Source: Pyropia yezoensis
Taxonomy: Eukaryota; Rhodophyta; Bangiophyceae; Bangiales; Bangiaceae
DNA: 64,000 nt
Direction of reading: 5' to 3'
Assembly (NCBI GenBank): GCA_009829735.1
Contig: CM020618.1
Location: 25,951,122-26,015,121, forward strand
Numbering within the stretch: the first letter of the stretch is position 1; each line of letters opens with the position of its first letter. Made by a program: the position numbers and the translations under genes. This document shows, in pieces, positions 11,611 to 23,028 of this stretch. The notes beneath the pieces were generated by a model that saw only the letters and a program-made list of their open reading frames with translations, did not search any database and was not told the DNA's origin.

Positions 11611-14600
11611 TTTTTAGAGCGTTTTGGTAGTATGGGTCTGTACGGAGAGCAGGGCCTTGAGGCATGGCACGGGCATATAGACCAGCTCGCCGTGGACTTC
11701 TCAGCCGCGACGGAGCTAGACTCTGCGTCCATGAATCTGAGAGCTATGGCGCTTGCCCGCGCTGCAGGCGAATCCCACCGCTTGCCGCACACGCGGCGGT
11801 CGTCGGCTGCAGCTGGCGCGAGAAGAGCAACGAAGCCGGGGGACTGTCGCCTACGGGAGAACAAGGCGGATACTCCTGTGTGCATATCTTCCGAGGAGAA
11901 GTCAGAGCACGAGGGCCTGAGATTGGCAGCGTCCACTTTCGCCGAGGGCGACAAGACTGTGTCCAGCTTTCTTGGTCGCATTGCTGTGTCATAAATAGTA
12001 GGAAACAACCAAATGACTTGCCTTTTGTTCTCAGATCAAGGTCTCAAAAGTGTCCACTGCCGCCCAGCCCTTGAGCGACGCTGACGTCCAAAAAAGGCCT
12101 CCACGTGGACCATATGACTTTTTAATCGAGTGTTCTCGATGTGGATCGAAAGAATGCCGACTATGGTATGTAGATCCAATCATATAAGTCAGAATTGCAG
12201 TGTCTGGTCAAACCAGAGAGGACGAACGGCTTTGGAGCCCAGAAGACCGGAGAGAGCCCCGCTGAACTGGCCGTGCCCGGCGCCCGCCACTACCGCCCCC
12301 CCCACATGACAGAACTGTGGCGTTCTGAGCCCCTGGGACCGTTGGAACCCGGGAGACTGACTTGGGACCCGGCTGGCAGCGTTACGTGGAACCACGCGCT
12401 GGCCGAGGATCCCTGCATCGGTGGCCCGGGGCAGTGGCGACACGCCCGGTGCCCTGATTGGTCACCCGGAGCGGTGGACTTGCCGGGTTGGGGCATACTG
12501 ACCTTCGGATTATTTGTTTGATTTTTCGCATTTGATTTCCTTGCGTGATTTCGTGTCTTTCCCCTTTTTCCTACAGGGTTTTTTTCGGGGATTGACATTT
12601 GTGTGTGGGGGGATTTCGCTTGCTTTTTGTATGTTGGCCCGGTGAGCGGCCGGTGCCTTGCTGGCGCTTGGCCCGCTGGGGGCGCCCTCTGGGGGCCTCG
12701 TTCAGGGCCCCTGGAGGGGCCAGGGGGGGGAGGTTCTTGAGGGGTGGTCCGGGGTTCGCCCTGGGGCCATCTTGTAAAATCAACAGTACTTTGGGTTCCT
12801 TCTCCCTCGGGCTTTTGTCCTGTTTACCTTTGCCTCGTATCGTGGCGGGCGAGTGGATCAGCAAGGGCTCTTACCTGTTCCTTCCTGGGCTTCGGACTGT
12901 GGTCTCTGTGTGTGTGGTTGTGGTTTCTGGGTCCGGGAATCCGGGTCCCATTACGCTACAAGAACCAGTTGTCATATGCACACGATGCCTGTCGAGTGTC
13001 TCACAAGCGGGGCCAAATCGCGGCTTCCACGGTGTCACCACCCTTAACATTGTAGATTTTCTTCACGCTGACGTCGTGCCATGCACTTTTAGAAAGTACT
13101 CGACCGAGATTTCTTACCGAGATTCCTACCTGCTGAAGGTGTTCTCGGTACGGATCTGGGTATTAAACGTGGGTGTAGAGTTACCCAGGAGGTACCAACA
13201 ACATACCCAGATCCGTACATGCTGAGAGTCTCCAGTGTCCGATTTTGCGAGCCTGATCACGCGAATATGTTTTCTGTACGAGCGGATACCGAAAGCACGC
13301 AGAACGAGACCCCCTGAACTGCCCTATCCATGCGAGAAGACATAATGCAGAACGCTTGCGTAACAACGAAGCTACGGCCGATCAAAATAGGGTCGTTCTT
13401 ATGTGCCTAGGTACCTGGAATCCACCTTTGGCCTCTCCGTCAGTTGCAGTCGCCAAATACCAGGGCACAAAAGGGCGGGACCCAATATGTGGGAATTTCC
13501 CAGTCAGCAGACATGCAACGGCCCGATGTAGCTCGACGTGGGCACGAATGCGGGTATATACCTCCACGTACGTGGCCGGCCCAGATTTTACTCTTGCTCG
13601 GTACCCATGTCGCAGTTGCCGAAGCTTTCTAAACGTATTGTTATGAAAGTCCGCGTTGGCGAGGTGTTCACTGTCGCTCAGCCACCGCCTTCCGAGCCCC
13701 TTGGCGGCGGCGCCACACAGAGACTTTCACCTAGCTTCGCCGCTCCTGGCGTCCAGCGCAGCACTGCTTGTCGCCTGTCAAGCTTTTCTTGCCTTTTTGG
13801 GACATTATCGAGCAAAAGCCTGCGTAGAACCTGCATCGAGCCCCCCTTAAGGCATCATAGGCGCCGCTTTTCCCCCCGTTTCTTGCTTTCTGCCTATAAC
13901 ACCTCGGGCGATTCGTGGTCGCCACCTCCCTCGGTATAACAGAAAGCGCACGGAGCAGGAGAGCACTCTTGTGAAGCGCAAAGAAGCGACCGACCATCGC
14001 TACGCTTGGGAGAATGTTGTACGAACGCGTTTAAAAACCGCGCAAGCCCTCCTACTGGTGAAGCAAGAACCTGCGGGACAACAGCTTTCGAGGGTCTGCA
14101 GGGAAAACACTTTCGGCCTTGATCGACACTTACGGCGTGCATTCTGACAAATGGAACGCTTCATCCAGCAAACAGCAGCTCCACCGTTGTTGTCATGGGT
14201 TGACAGAACGCCGACGGCCGCCTTCGTGTCGGTCATCCTGAGGAAGATTCTTTTGCATCAGCCCGTCCCCTAGACCTTGCTCGATCATAAAGCAAAATCC
14301 TGCTCAAGCCATTCATTTTCGTGCTCGAGCAGGGCACAAATTTGCACAACAGAGCGAGAGATCTGGCCAAATTCGGGACTGTATCATGACAAGGGATATC
14401 TAAGAGCACAGCGACCGTCGTGAATCCCATTCGCAATAAGGCAACGTGGCACGTAATCGGATGTTAAAACGGCTTGAACCGGCATCAAATTTCGGTTCTG
14501 GCGCTTGCAAGTATTGCATAGGGTCACATAGTGGTGTGAACGACCCCATCTCGATGTTCCCGGATCGGATTCGACACAACCCATTTTAAGTAACTCCTCC

Positions 14601-15488
14601 CGGTTTTCGCGCCTGGTTGGGGCACGGATGGGGAATGGGAATGTGGATACCCCATTCTTGTCGGAAATGTTGTGGCCCCATCCCATTTCGCATTCGCGCA
14701 CGCTGGTTGGGGCTCGACAACGGGTCCAATCGTGATCGCACAGGCAATTTTGGCAATATCATTCTAGCGTGGCACGATTGATGACGACCGCTACTCGATC
14801 GCTGGCGGATCTGGCTCGTTCAGAGTTCAGTCTTTCTCCATTGCTGTGACATCCTTTCTTGGGCACGGTGTCTAGTAACCAATGCAGGTCGACCGACCTC
14901 TACGGTGCGATCAACGCATGTGTCAGCATTCGATCGTTGTCCCCGACCAATCAGAGAGCGGAATCAAGTTACAATCCTTGGGCTTACGGTCGCCACAAAG
15001 GGTGCCCAACAATGGAGAAAGACTGTACGTGGAAGCGGGGATATGCGGTGTGCCAGGTGTCGCGGGGCCGCTTGGTCGACCGCGTCAAGCGGGCGGCCCC
15101 CGTAATCCTCCTCCAGGAGGCCGCTCCATTGTCCGCTGCTGAAGGGCCGCTCGCGTGGAGGGCAGGGCGCCCACGTGGGGCGCCGATATTGTGGGGCGGT
15201 CAGTTGAGTGCTGGCCCCCTCCACGTCAGGCGGGGGACACGACGAGTTCTGATTGGCCGTGAGGCATACAGCTGGCGGGAGGGGGGGGGGGGACTGCGAG
15301 AAACCACCATAGGGAGCGCGGGAGACGGTTTTTTTATTGGTTGAGCGGACCGGGTCGCGGGTGGGGTGCAGCAGACACCGATACGGTGGGGGCGCGGTGG
15401 AGTCTGTCGACGTGACCACAGTCCCCTTGACCGCCACCGTCGTCGCGACCGTCTCTCTCCTGCGCCGCAGTTTTCCCACCCACGCATC
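11611..15488. other. Unique, moderately GC-rich stretch without recognised gene
   Basis: Sequence upstream of the retroelement protease probably includes gag remnants on the minus strand (11.6-12.0 kb), but no zinc knuckle was seen. From 12.2 to 15.4 kb no frame shows a known family. A perfect 14 bp inverted pair lies at 13149-13217. The final 500 bp should contain the left end of the Harbinger element, but its inverted repeat was not identified. Confidence 0.5.
13149..13217. repeat. Perfect 14 bp inverted repeat
   Basis: TACGGATCTGGGTA (13149-13162) is repeated in perfect inverted orientation at 13204-13217 with a 41 bp loop. It could be a tiny hairpin-type MITE or a binding site. There is no other evidence for either. 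Confidence 0.6.
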
Positions 15489-17119
15489 ATGGCCAAGCAG
15501 GATCCGCTGGCCCTGGACGTTGAGGCTGTGCTGGCTGACTCGGAGGACATGGACGTGGCAGAAGCTATTGCTGCACATATGCCTGTTCTGCACCGCTGGC
15601 GGGTGCGCAAGCGTGGTGCCCTCGTTGGCGGCATCCGTCTCTTTCGTGGGCGTGTCGTGGCGCGTCCGCCTAACAAGCTGCGCAACTTTGGGAGGAGGTT
15701 GCGTGGGATTCTATTCGATTACTTTGGAATGTCTTGAAACCCGCCGGTGTACGACGAGGATGACTTGTAGCTTCGCTTTCGGGTGCCGCGGAGTGTGTTT
15801 GTGCGTGTATACCAGGCTATGAAGGACCAGCCTGGGTTTACACAAACTATTGATGCTACTGGCCGACCGCGCGCGCACCCGCTGCAGAAGCTGGTCGCCG
15901 CTTTTCGGGTGCTCGCGTATGGGGATTCAACTGATCGTCCGGACATTAATTGCCGCAATTCTCGCTCGACGGTGCATAATGCTGTGCGTGACCTGGTGTA
16001 TTACATTGTGGATATCTTTGGGACAAACTATTAGCGGCAGCCGAACGCGGAGGAGCTAACGATCTTGCTGAAGCGGAGCGCGGAGCGAGGCGTACCAGGC
16101 TGATTTGGGTCGCTTGGCTGCTCGCATTGGGAGTGGCGGGCGTGCCCGAAGGGCGTGCAGGAGTCCCTTCAGTATCGCAAGGGGCGCAGATCGATCGTTA
16201 TGGAGACTGTTGCGACGAGGACCTGTACATCTGGCATGTTTTTGTTGGTTGCCCCGGCAGTATGAACGACATTAACGCTATGCAACAGTCGCCGCTGTAC
16301 CACGACATCACGGCGGGTTTGTGGCCGCCACGGGACCGGCCCTTTACCGATAACAGAGTCACTCGCACGCTGCTGTACTACCTCACTGACAAGATCTGTC
16401 CCAACTATGCTCTTTTTGTGCAGGCGTATGCCAACCCAGACACGGACAAGAAGCGGATCTTTAACCGTTTGCAGGAGGCGCTGAGGAAGGACGTGGAGAA
16501 GCTCTGTGCTGTTTTGACCGCACGCTGGCATACTGCCCTTCATCCTGCGCTCTATGCCATCGTCGCGCGGATCACGGTCGTTGCCAAGGCCGTGGCCATT
16601 TTGCACAACATGGTTACGAAGGTACGTCGGGGCGGGTATTTGTCTCGTCGGCGAGCGCGCATGAGAGCTGCAGGGGGGGAGGCGGGGATGGGGGGCGCCG
16701 GTAGTGCTGCTGCCGGGGTTGGGGCACCCGGCGGTGGGGCTGATGGGGGTCTCCCCCCTCTGGCACATCCTCCCCCCGCTTTTCAGCCACTTGGGCAGCT
16801 GCCTGTGGACTCTTTTTTGCGGGCTGCGCAGGCGTGGAGGGAGGTGCGGAACCAGACCGCGCAGGTGGGTTTGCGCGATGAACTGGCGGCCGACATCTTC
16901 AAGAAGCGCGCAGCGCTTCTGGAGCACTACCTTCGAGTTTTACGGCTGAGCTGGACATGGGACAAGAGCAAACGTGTTCTTTTCCTGCTGTACAGGGTTT
17001 TTTTCTTCCTTGGAACACTTTGCCGTACCGCAGAGCTTGGGAAGTATAGTACAAATGTACAAGAGAAAGCCAGCGTCTATAAACCAGTGCGCCATGATAG
17101 AATCAGCCGCCCGACTTAA
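15489..17119 (+). pseudogene. PIF/Harbinger transposase (DDE_4 type), degenerate
   Basis: From the ATG at 15489-15491 (context CATCATGGCC) the frame encodes a typical Harbinger amino end, with the motif FRGRVVARPPNKLRNFGRR. A stop follows at 15737. Downstream the same protein continues through further stops and shifts: VPRSVFVRVYQAM at 15.8 kb, KLVAAFRVLAYG at 15.9 kb, then GSLGCSHWEW at 16.1 kb. Family members have Asp as first catalytic residue in this last motif, and the codon here (16116-16118) reads Gly. A frameshift near 16.21 kb is followed by CDEDLYIWHVF and GCPGSMNDIN with the second Asp. The third catalytic residue is probably the Glu in DVEKLCAVL. At least three breaks plus loss of the first Asp make this copy inactive. 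Its partner gene lies tail to tail downstream. Confidence 0.85.
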
Positions 17120-18632
17120 CGATATACGTGAGTGCAGGGCGGCCAGTGCCAAAAAAGAGCGGAAAGAAATGGACCAACGGTCGGTGGTTGTCCCGAAGTC
17201 TTTTGTAGCGCGATCGCTGAGCGGCCCGTCGTGCAGCAGGCACTGCCGCCCCCGTCGCGCGTGGTGGTCATCAGGATAATCCCTCCCCCGCTTCATAGGA
17301 CTCCGCCACTCTCCCGTTCACGCGCATTACACCTCGGCACGCCGTCAGATACTCACGTGGTCGCCCAAGCCGGCCACAGCACGTGCCGCCACTTCCCCCC
17401 CCCCCACCCATACCAAGTGACTCCCCCCTGCTCCCTTACACGTACGTTGTGGCGGACACCGTCCCCCGCGCAGTCGGACCTGCATGTGGGCACAAGCGAC
17501 TCCTTTGAGGTGAGGACGGGTTATAGGGCTGACAAGAAAAAAGGGACAAGGTAGGTAGGAAAAAAAAAATGCCCCTGCCGAATGGGGCAAAGGAAAAAAC
17601 TTTGCTTATGCGCTGCCACTACTCAAGCTACAATAGGTCCAATTGCTGGCACTTGTCTCAAAGGTCCACCAGGAACAGCAATTACATAGTCGTCACAAAT
17701 ATCCAAAACAGAGCAAAAGAAAAAAAGAAAGTGCACGCTAGGTGCAGTGGGAGTCGCTGCTGGCGGATGACCCGGAGGACATGTCCTGCAACTGTGGCGG
17801 GGGGCGAAAGAAAGCAGGGTAGTCGGGTTCGTCCTCAGTGAGGGGCACGGTGGTGATAAGCGCGCGGTTGCGGTGCTTCTCGCCTGTGGCGGCTTTGCGC
17901 CGCTGAGACTCGGTGCCACGCGTCTGTGGCAGTATGGACCCCCAGGTAGGGGGGCAACACGTGCCATGATAGGGGCGGCAGGCCACTAGCCTGATCCGTT
18001 CCTCCCCCTGCATTTGGGTCCATATTCCCTAAGTTTGGGATAGTTAGCTTAGTAGTAAATCCAACTGGGATTTGAGGGTTTTCTGCATTTATCGTCTTGA
18101 ATTTTCGTGTGGCCCGGTGGGCAGGTGCTGGGGTGGGAGATTCTGTGTGGCGAGATTCTGAGGGGACCCTGGGGGGATAAGGGGAGGGACAGCGGGGCTT
18201 GGCCCTGCGTCCCCGTCCCGACAAAGAAACTGTTGGACCACACACAATCTTCTTGTTTGTCAGTGGGGGGATTGCCCCACAACAGGGATAGAGTGTGTGC
18301 GACTTGCACTTCTTCCGGTTCCCCCGACACGGGAGGCAGCCCTTGTACACCGCCCCAACTTGGGTGCCGTGTGTGCGCGAGGTTTTTGCCACAGTCCACT
18401 TCATCGGCACAACCGCAGGTGTCGGGGGTGCAGAGGGCTGTGGCACGGCCGCAGCAGGTCCAACAATTGGAGAGGGTGGGAAAGCCCCTGTGGCTACGGG
18501 TTCAACAGCTTTTGTGGCCGCAGTTGCGGCCGGATCAGGTCCATCAGGTACAGCAGCTTCATCAGCAGGGGCTCCCGACCGTGGGCGTGACTCTCAAACG
18601 GGCGGGGCCTGGGGAGGTAGCGGGGGTGGCTG
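17120..18632. other. Interior of the Harbinger element
   Basis: Between the convergent transposase and Myb-like genes. A minus-strand frame (17738-18013) ends in a Ser-rich, acidic tail with the motif LTEDEPDYPAFF. It resembles the carboxyl end of some protein, but no start or family could be assigned. The rest shows no coding signature. Confidence 0.4.
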
Positions 18633-20350
18633 CTACCACTCGTCGTCTTCGATCTCATACACTGCCAGTCCTGCGGGGGTAGGTGCAGCAACAGCAGCGG
18701 GAGAGCTCTCATCCAAAGTGATGCCAGCAGCGGCTAGTGCAGCGCGGGCCTTGGCCTGGCGGAACATCCTCGCCTCCTCAGTAGACCACATGTCAGGTAG
18801 GTTGAAAAGTAGAATAGAGGACCGCTCCTTGGAGGCGTTGGCAATAGCCTCAAGAGCGGCCGTGCTGGCCTTCATCTCCCTGGACATTCTGAGCTCCTCA
18901 GCCGTTTGCCGCTTGGCCGCCTTCGTGCCCATGGGGCGGCGCTCAAATAGGCGGCCGGCGCGCGGGGACTTGCCAGCCCCAAATGCCCTTCCAGCACCTA
19001 GCGCACCACTCCGCAGCTCCAGTTCCCGCAGCACCACCAGCACCTACAGTGACACCGCCGGCACTTGTGTTCGCAGCGCCTGCAACGCATCCAGATCCAC
19101 TGCCGCTGTCCCCGACATCTGCAGACTCGTCATCGTCCTCGCTGTCTCTGTCGCTGCTCTCATCACCGGAGAGGCCACTAACAACAGCCCCAGCCGCCCA
19201 TCTCCACTTGTCGTACCCCCGCATCACCATCCAGCATGGCACCCACTTCTCCATGTGGTAGTGATTGCGCTTGTCCGCCGCAGTGGCTGTCCCGTGAATA
19301 CGACGCTAGTGGGCCTGGATCGCTGCATAGACGGGCTGGCCTTTTCTGTGTGCAAGGGCCCCCAAAATCATCGCCGCCTCGTCCGGGTTGCCAGTCAGGT
19401 CCATCTGCTGCACGGCCAGCCAGGAGGATGCAAAAGCGCTTACCCCCTGCTTGGCCTTGTCCATCACCTTCTTCACCGCGCTCACCGTCCGCGGCACATA
19501 GTCCGCACTTCCCGGCACCGCCTCGTCGTACGCCTCTGACACAGCCACCCAAAACTCAGCGCTCCTCTGGTCGGTCCCCTTGATAGGGTCGTTGCTCACA
19601 GCCAAAAACCCCTTGCAGAGCACCTCCGGCTCCTCACTCGTCCACCCCCGTTGAGTGCCCATATTGCGGGGGCTAGTAGCGCGGCGAGGGCCGCGGGTGT
19701 CCCCCGTCATGGCGACTAGGGCTATCGTCAGCGTCGCCCCCGCGGGAGCTGGGCCGCGGGGGCAGGCCACGCGGAGGGAGCCGCGGCGCGGGCGGCGGCG
19801 GCGGCGGTGGCGGCAAAGCTGCCCCCTGATGCGGGTGGCAGCGCGGGTGGTAGCCGCGTCCGTCGTCGTGGCGGCCACCAAACCGCTGCGGCGGCGGCGG
19901 ACGGGAAGGGCGACGGCCAGCGGGCGGGCCCAAGCTTTTTGGCCCCCCTGCAGGTCGGCGGCGGGGGCGGCCAACCGTTCACGTCGTCGACGTCCTCGTA
20001 GTAGCGTTGCGAAGGGGGCGGGGGGGGGCGATCGAAGCCGCCCCGGCCGCGGTCCAGCTCCCAGAGAGGGCGGCGCGCCGGCGCCCACGGAGATGCTGGG
20101 TAGGGAGGAGGGCTGCGACGATGAGGCGGTTGTGAGCGGCGGGAATCGGTGGGTCCCGCCCCTAAAGAAGGCCACAGCGGGCGCGCCGGCGTCTGGGAGG
20201 GGCACACATAGCCCATGTGGCAATGGCAGGAGCAAATGGGGGGGGGTCACCCCAGAGGCCCGAATCATCCGCATAGGGGTCCCGGGGGCCTCGCAGCGGC
20301 CGCTTGCCACTCGCGGCATACTGGCCGCCATCGTCGTAACAGTGGCTCAT
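18633..20350 (-). pseudogene. Harbinger-associated Myb/SANT-like protein, frameshifted
   Basis: The likely start is the ATG at 20348-20350 (minus), giving the amino end MSHCYDDGGQYA. A Pro/Gly/Arg-rich region spread over shifted frames follows. The Myb/SANT-like core begins at GWTSEEPEVLCKGFLAVS (about 19.65 kb) and continues with NDPIKGTDQRSAEFW, typical of the DNA-binding partner encoded by PIF/Harbinger elements. After a further shift come VPCWMVMRGYDKWRWA (about 19.2 kb) and an acidic Ser/Asp stretch. After one more shift the NAM-associated-like carboxyl part RPMGTKAAKRQTAEELR (about 18.9 kb) ends at a stop at 18633. In this superfamily the protein binds the transposase and brings it to the nucleus and to the DNA ends. 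At least three frame breaks make this copy non-functional as read. Confidence 0.75.
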
Positions 20351-20559
20351 GGCGGGCGGGAAGGGTAGGCGGTGGTGATGTGCGTGAGTGACGGCGCGCG
20401 GGAGACGGCAGCGAGCCCCGCACCCGGCGAAGCCAGGCAGGGGCCGCACGCGGGAAAGAAATGAGCGCACGGGCAGGTTGGCGCGGGCGGGAAGGGGAAG
20501 GCGACGACGGCGAAGGGAAACGGGTCGCGCTTGCCGCGCAGGACGGCCTCCCTCCCCCC

Positions 20560-22050
20560 CACTCAAGTAGGGGGGCGGCACCCCCCCCCCTCTGACCGTG
20601 TTGCACTGGGGGGGGGCGCCTCGTGCAAACGCCACCGCCCCCCCCCCCCCCTCAGAACGCGATCCAGAGGGGTGCCCCCCCTCTCAGGTCTGGGTGGGTG
20701 GGGGGGCACCCCCCACCCCTCCTGCCTCATTCAGGGGGGGGGGGCACAGCGCGACCCACTATGCAACCTACGAACCCCCCCCCTCAGAAGCGCTCTCTCG
20801 GGCCACCCCCCCCGCCCCCCCGCCAATCGGCCGCCGCCTCGTCCCGCAGGGTGTCCTTCCCCCTCACAATCAAGCATTGGGCGGGGGGGGAGCCGCCCCC
20901 CACGTCACCTGCCCTGTTCGATGGGGGGGGCACGGCGCGACACACAATCTAACCTACGCACCTGTAAGGATATGCCCCCTAAATCCCCAAGACTCTAGCT
21001 TCGGGGATAAGGACTGGGGCCTCTCCTTCCCTGTCCTTCTCAGCCAAATCCTTCCAAGACGCATCAACTCCCTGGTAATCTGGAGATGCCGCGGTGTCCG
21101 GCCGAGATTCTACGGGTCGCGGACGGTCAGCACGAGAGCCGCGGATCGGCTACCCGTTGGTACCCTGACTCATCCCCGGACGGATGTTTTCTCTCCGCGG
21201 ATCAGAGGACTAACGGACCACAGGACAAGCCACATCTCTGACTCATCGGCCAGCCGGAACAATCCCCCCACGAGCCAATGGGAACGGCAGGATTTGCTGA
21301 CCCACGGGAGACTTTCGACCCGAAGACTGGCGTCTGGCTTACACGCCTCTGCGGCCTTTCCGGCCGTCCGGCGTGTGAGGCCAGCCGCGTGGCGCTACGA
21401 GCGCCGCACGCCGCCCCCGCCCCCGCTTGGGGCTGTCTGGTGGGGCGCCTAGGGGCGCGCACACCCACCTTGACTTGTTCTGAGAGCCTATGCCTTGTTT
21501 TGAGCCCTTTGGTGCCGCTCCCCCGGCGGCACGGGCAATCGCATGCTTTGGGGCACCCTGGGTGCCCCCCCGGGGGTATATAATGCGTGAGTGCGGGCGC
21601 CACCCGGGGAGACCTCGGGGGGAACAACAAACACAGACACGACGACCTCCTTTACCCTCGAACCCCTCGACCCCCTCGACCCTCACCGACGTCACCTCCA
21701 TCTTCTTCCCCACCCCATCACCGTCACCCCGCCCGTCACCTTCCCCGTGCCCCGCAGCCTCATGGGCTTGCGCGGGCAGCTGACTCCGTTCACCATTACG
21801 TTGAGGGCTGCCCGGGTGTGGGTGGTGCCTCACGGCACCCCCCCCCCCTGAAGTGCCCTCCCGCGCACCCCCCCCGCCCCCCCGGCAATCCGGTGCCCTC
21901 CCGCCAATCCGGCGCCCCCTTGTCCCGTGGAGTGTCGTGCCCCCCTCGAACAAAGCGCTGGGCGGGGAAGGGCGCTCCCCACGCCTCCTGCACATTTCAT
22001 GGGGGGAGAGGCACAGCGCGATCCACCATTCAGCGCACACCCCCCCCCCC
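20560..22050. repeat. Dispersed GC-rich repeat, about three copies
   Basis: Stretches at about 20640-20785, 20790-20955 and 21840-22050 share an ordered set of blocks. These are a poly(C) run, CGCCAATC, a TCCCxxGG(A/G)GTGTC block, a (C)GCTGGGCGGGG block, a CCTGCxxxTTCATGGGGG block and a GGCACAGCGCGA(C/T)CCAC block. Spacing is variable and homopolymers differ in length. This looks like a locally amplified repeat or the tail of an unidentified element. Unique DNA with CCAAT-type motifs (20.96-21.8 kb) separates the copies. Confidence 0.55.
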
Positions 22051-23028
22051 CAGGAGCTCCCTCCCCAGCCCCCACGTCGCCGACCCGCCAATCCGGCGCC
22101 CCCTGGTCCTGCCAATCAGGCGGGCGGATTGCCCAAACCCCCCCCACCACCACGCACGAAAGGAGGCGGCCGCCAAACGAGTCTTCTGGGCGCCTGCGCT
22201 CAGCAACGACTCCCTCGAAGCCGGCCACCCTCCTGCTGGCCGCGGACGGCGGTTTTTGTGGCGCGGGGGGCGCGACACACCCCGCCCTGCCGCTTCAGGC
22301 TTAGGTGGGGCGGTTGCCGCGGGAGCCAGCCCCACCGCCCTTTCGCTCCCCCCCCCCCCCGCCTCAGGTCGATGACCCGGCGGCGCCAGACGCTCCCGGG
22401 AAAGCGTCCACGCGCCAACGGGAGGCGCCCAAGCGAGGGCGTACGCCGCCACTCCCGCGTCGCGCCACACAGTTGGCCAGTGGGCGGGCTCCATGCACCC
22501 CTGTGGGTGCGCGGAGCGCACACGATAGGAGTGCGGGGGCGATGACACTGCGGCGTTGTGGTCGCCACTGGCCGCTAGCCGCTCAGGAGACGAGCCTGTG
22601 CGCCACACACGCACGCTTCAACGCCTGCTGGAAACGATCACGAAACGTCCTCCAGGGACTGGGGGGGCCTGGAGGACCATGCTCGGCCACGCGCTACCAT
22701 TGGCAGGCCTCGGCGGGCTGCCATCGCTGAGGTTGGGATTCACACGCACACCAACATGGGGACGTGGCCCGCCACGGCTGCGTCGTGGCACGCCGAGGGC
22801 TCCGTTTGAAGAAAATTGACCAGCGACGACCGCTTCTCGATCGCCCATGATCGCCCATGACCGTCCAGGATCGCGCGTGATCACCGACGTGTCACGCCAT
22901 ACAGCCATGCACCGAGCTGCGATTGCGCTTCGAAAGCCGGTCGATTGACAGCGTGCACTCGATACACGCAACACGCCAGGCAGCCAAGTTCTACATTTTT
23001 CAAAAATTGAAAAACAGTCGAACGTCGC
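22051..23028. other. Gene-free stretch
   Basis: No supported gene. The long open frames on both strands are products of the GC-rich composition. Short direct repeats of GATCGCCCATGA occur near 22840-22862. Confidence 0.5.
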
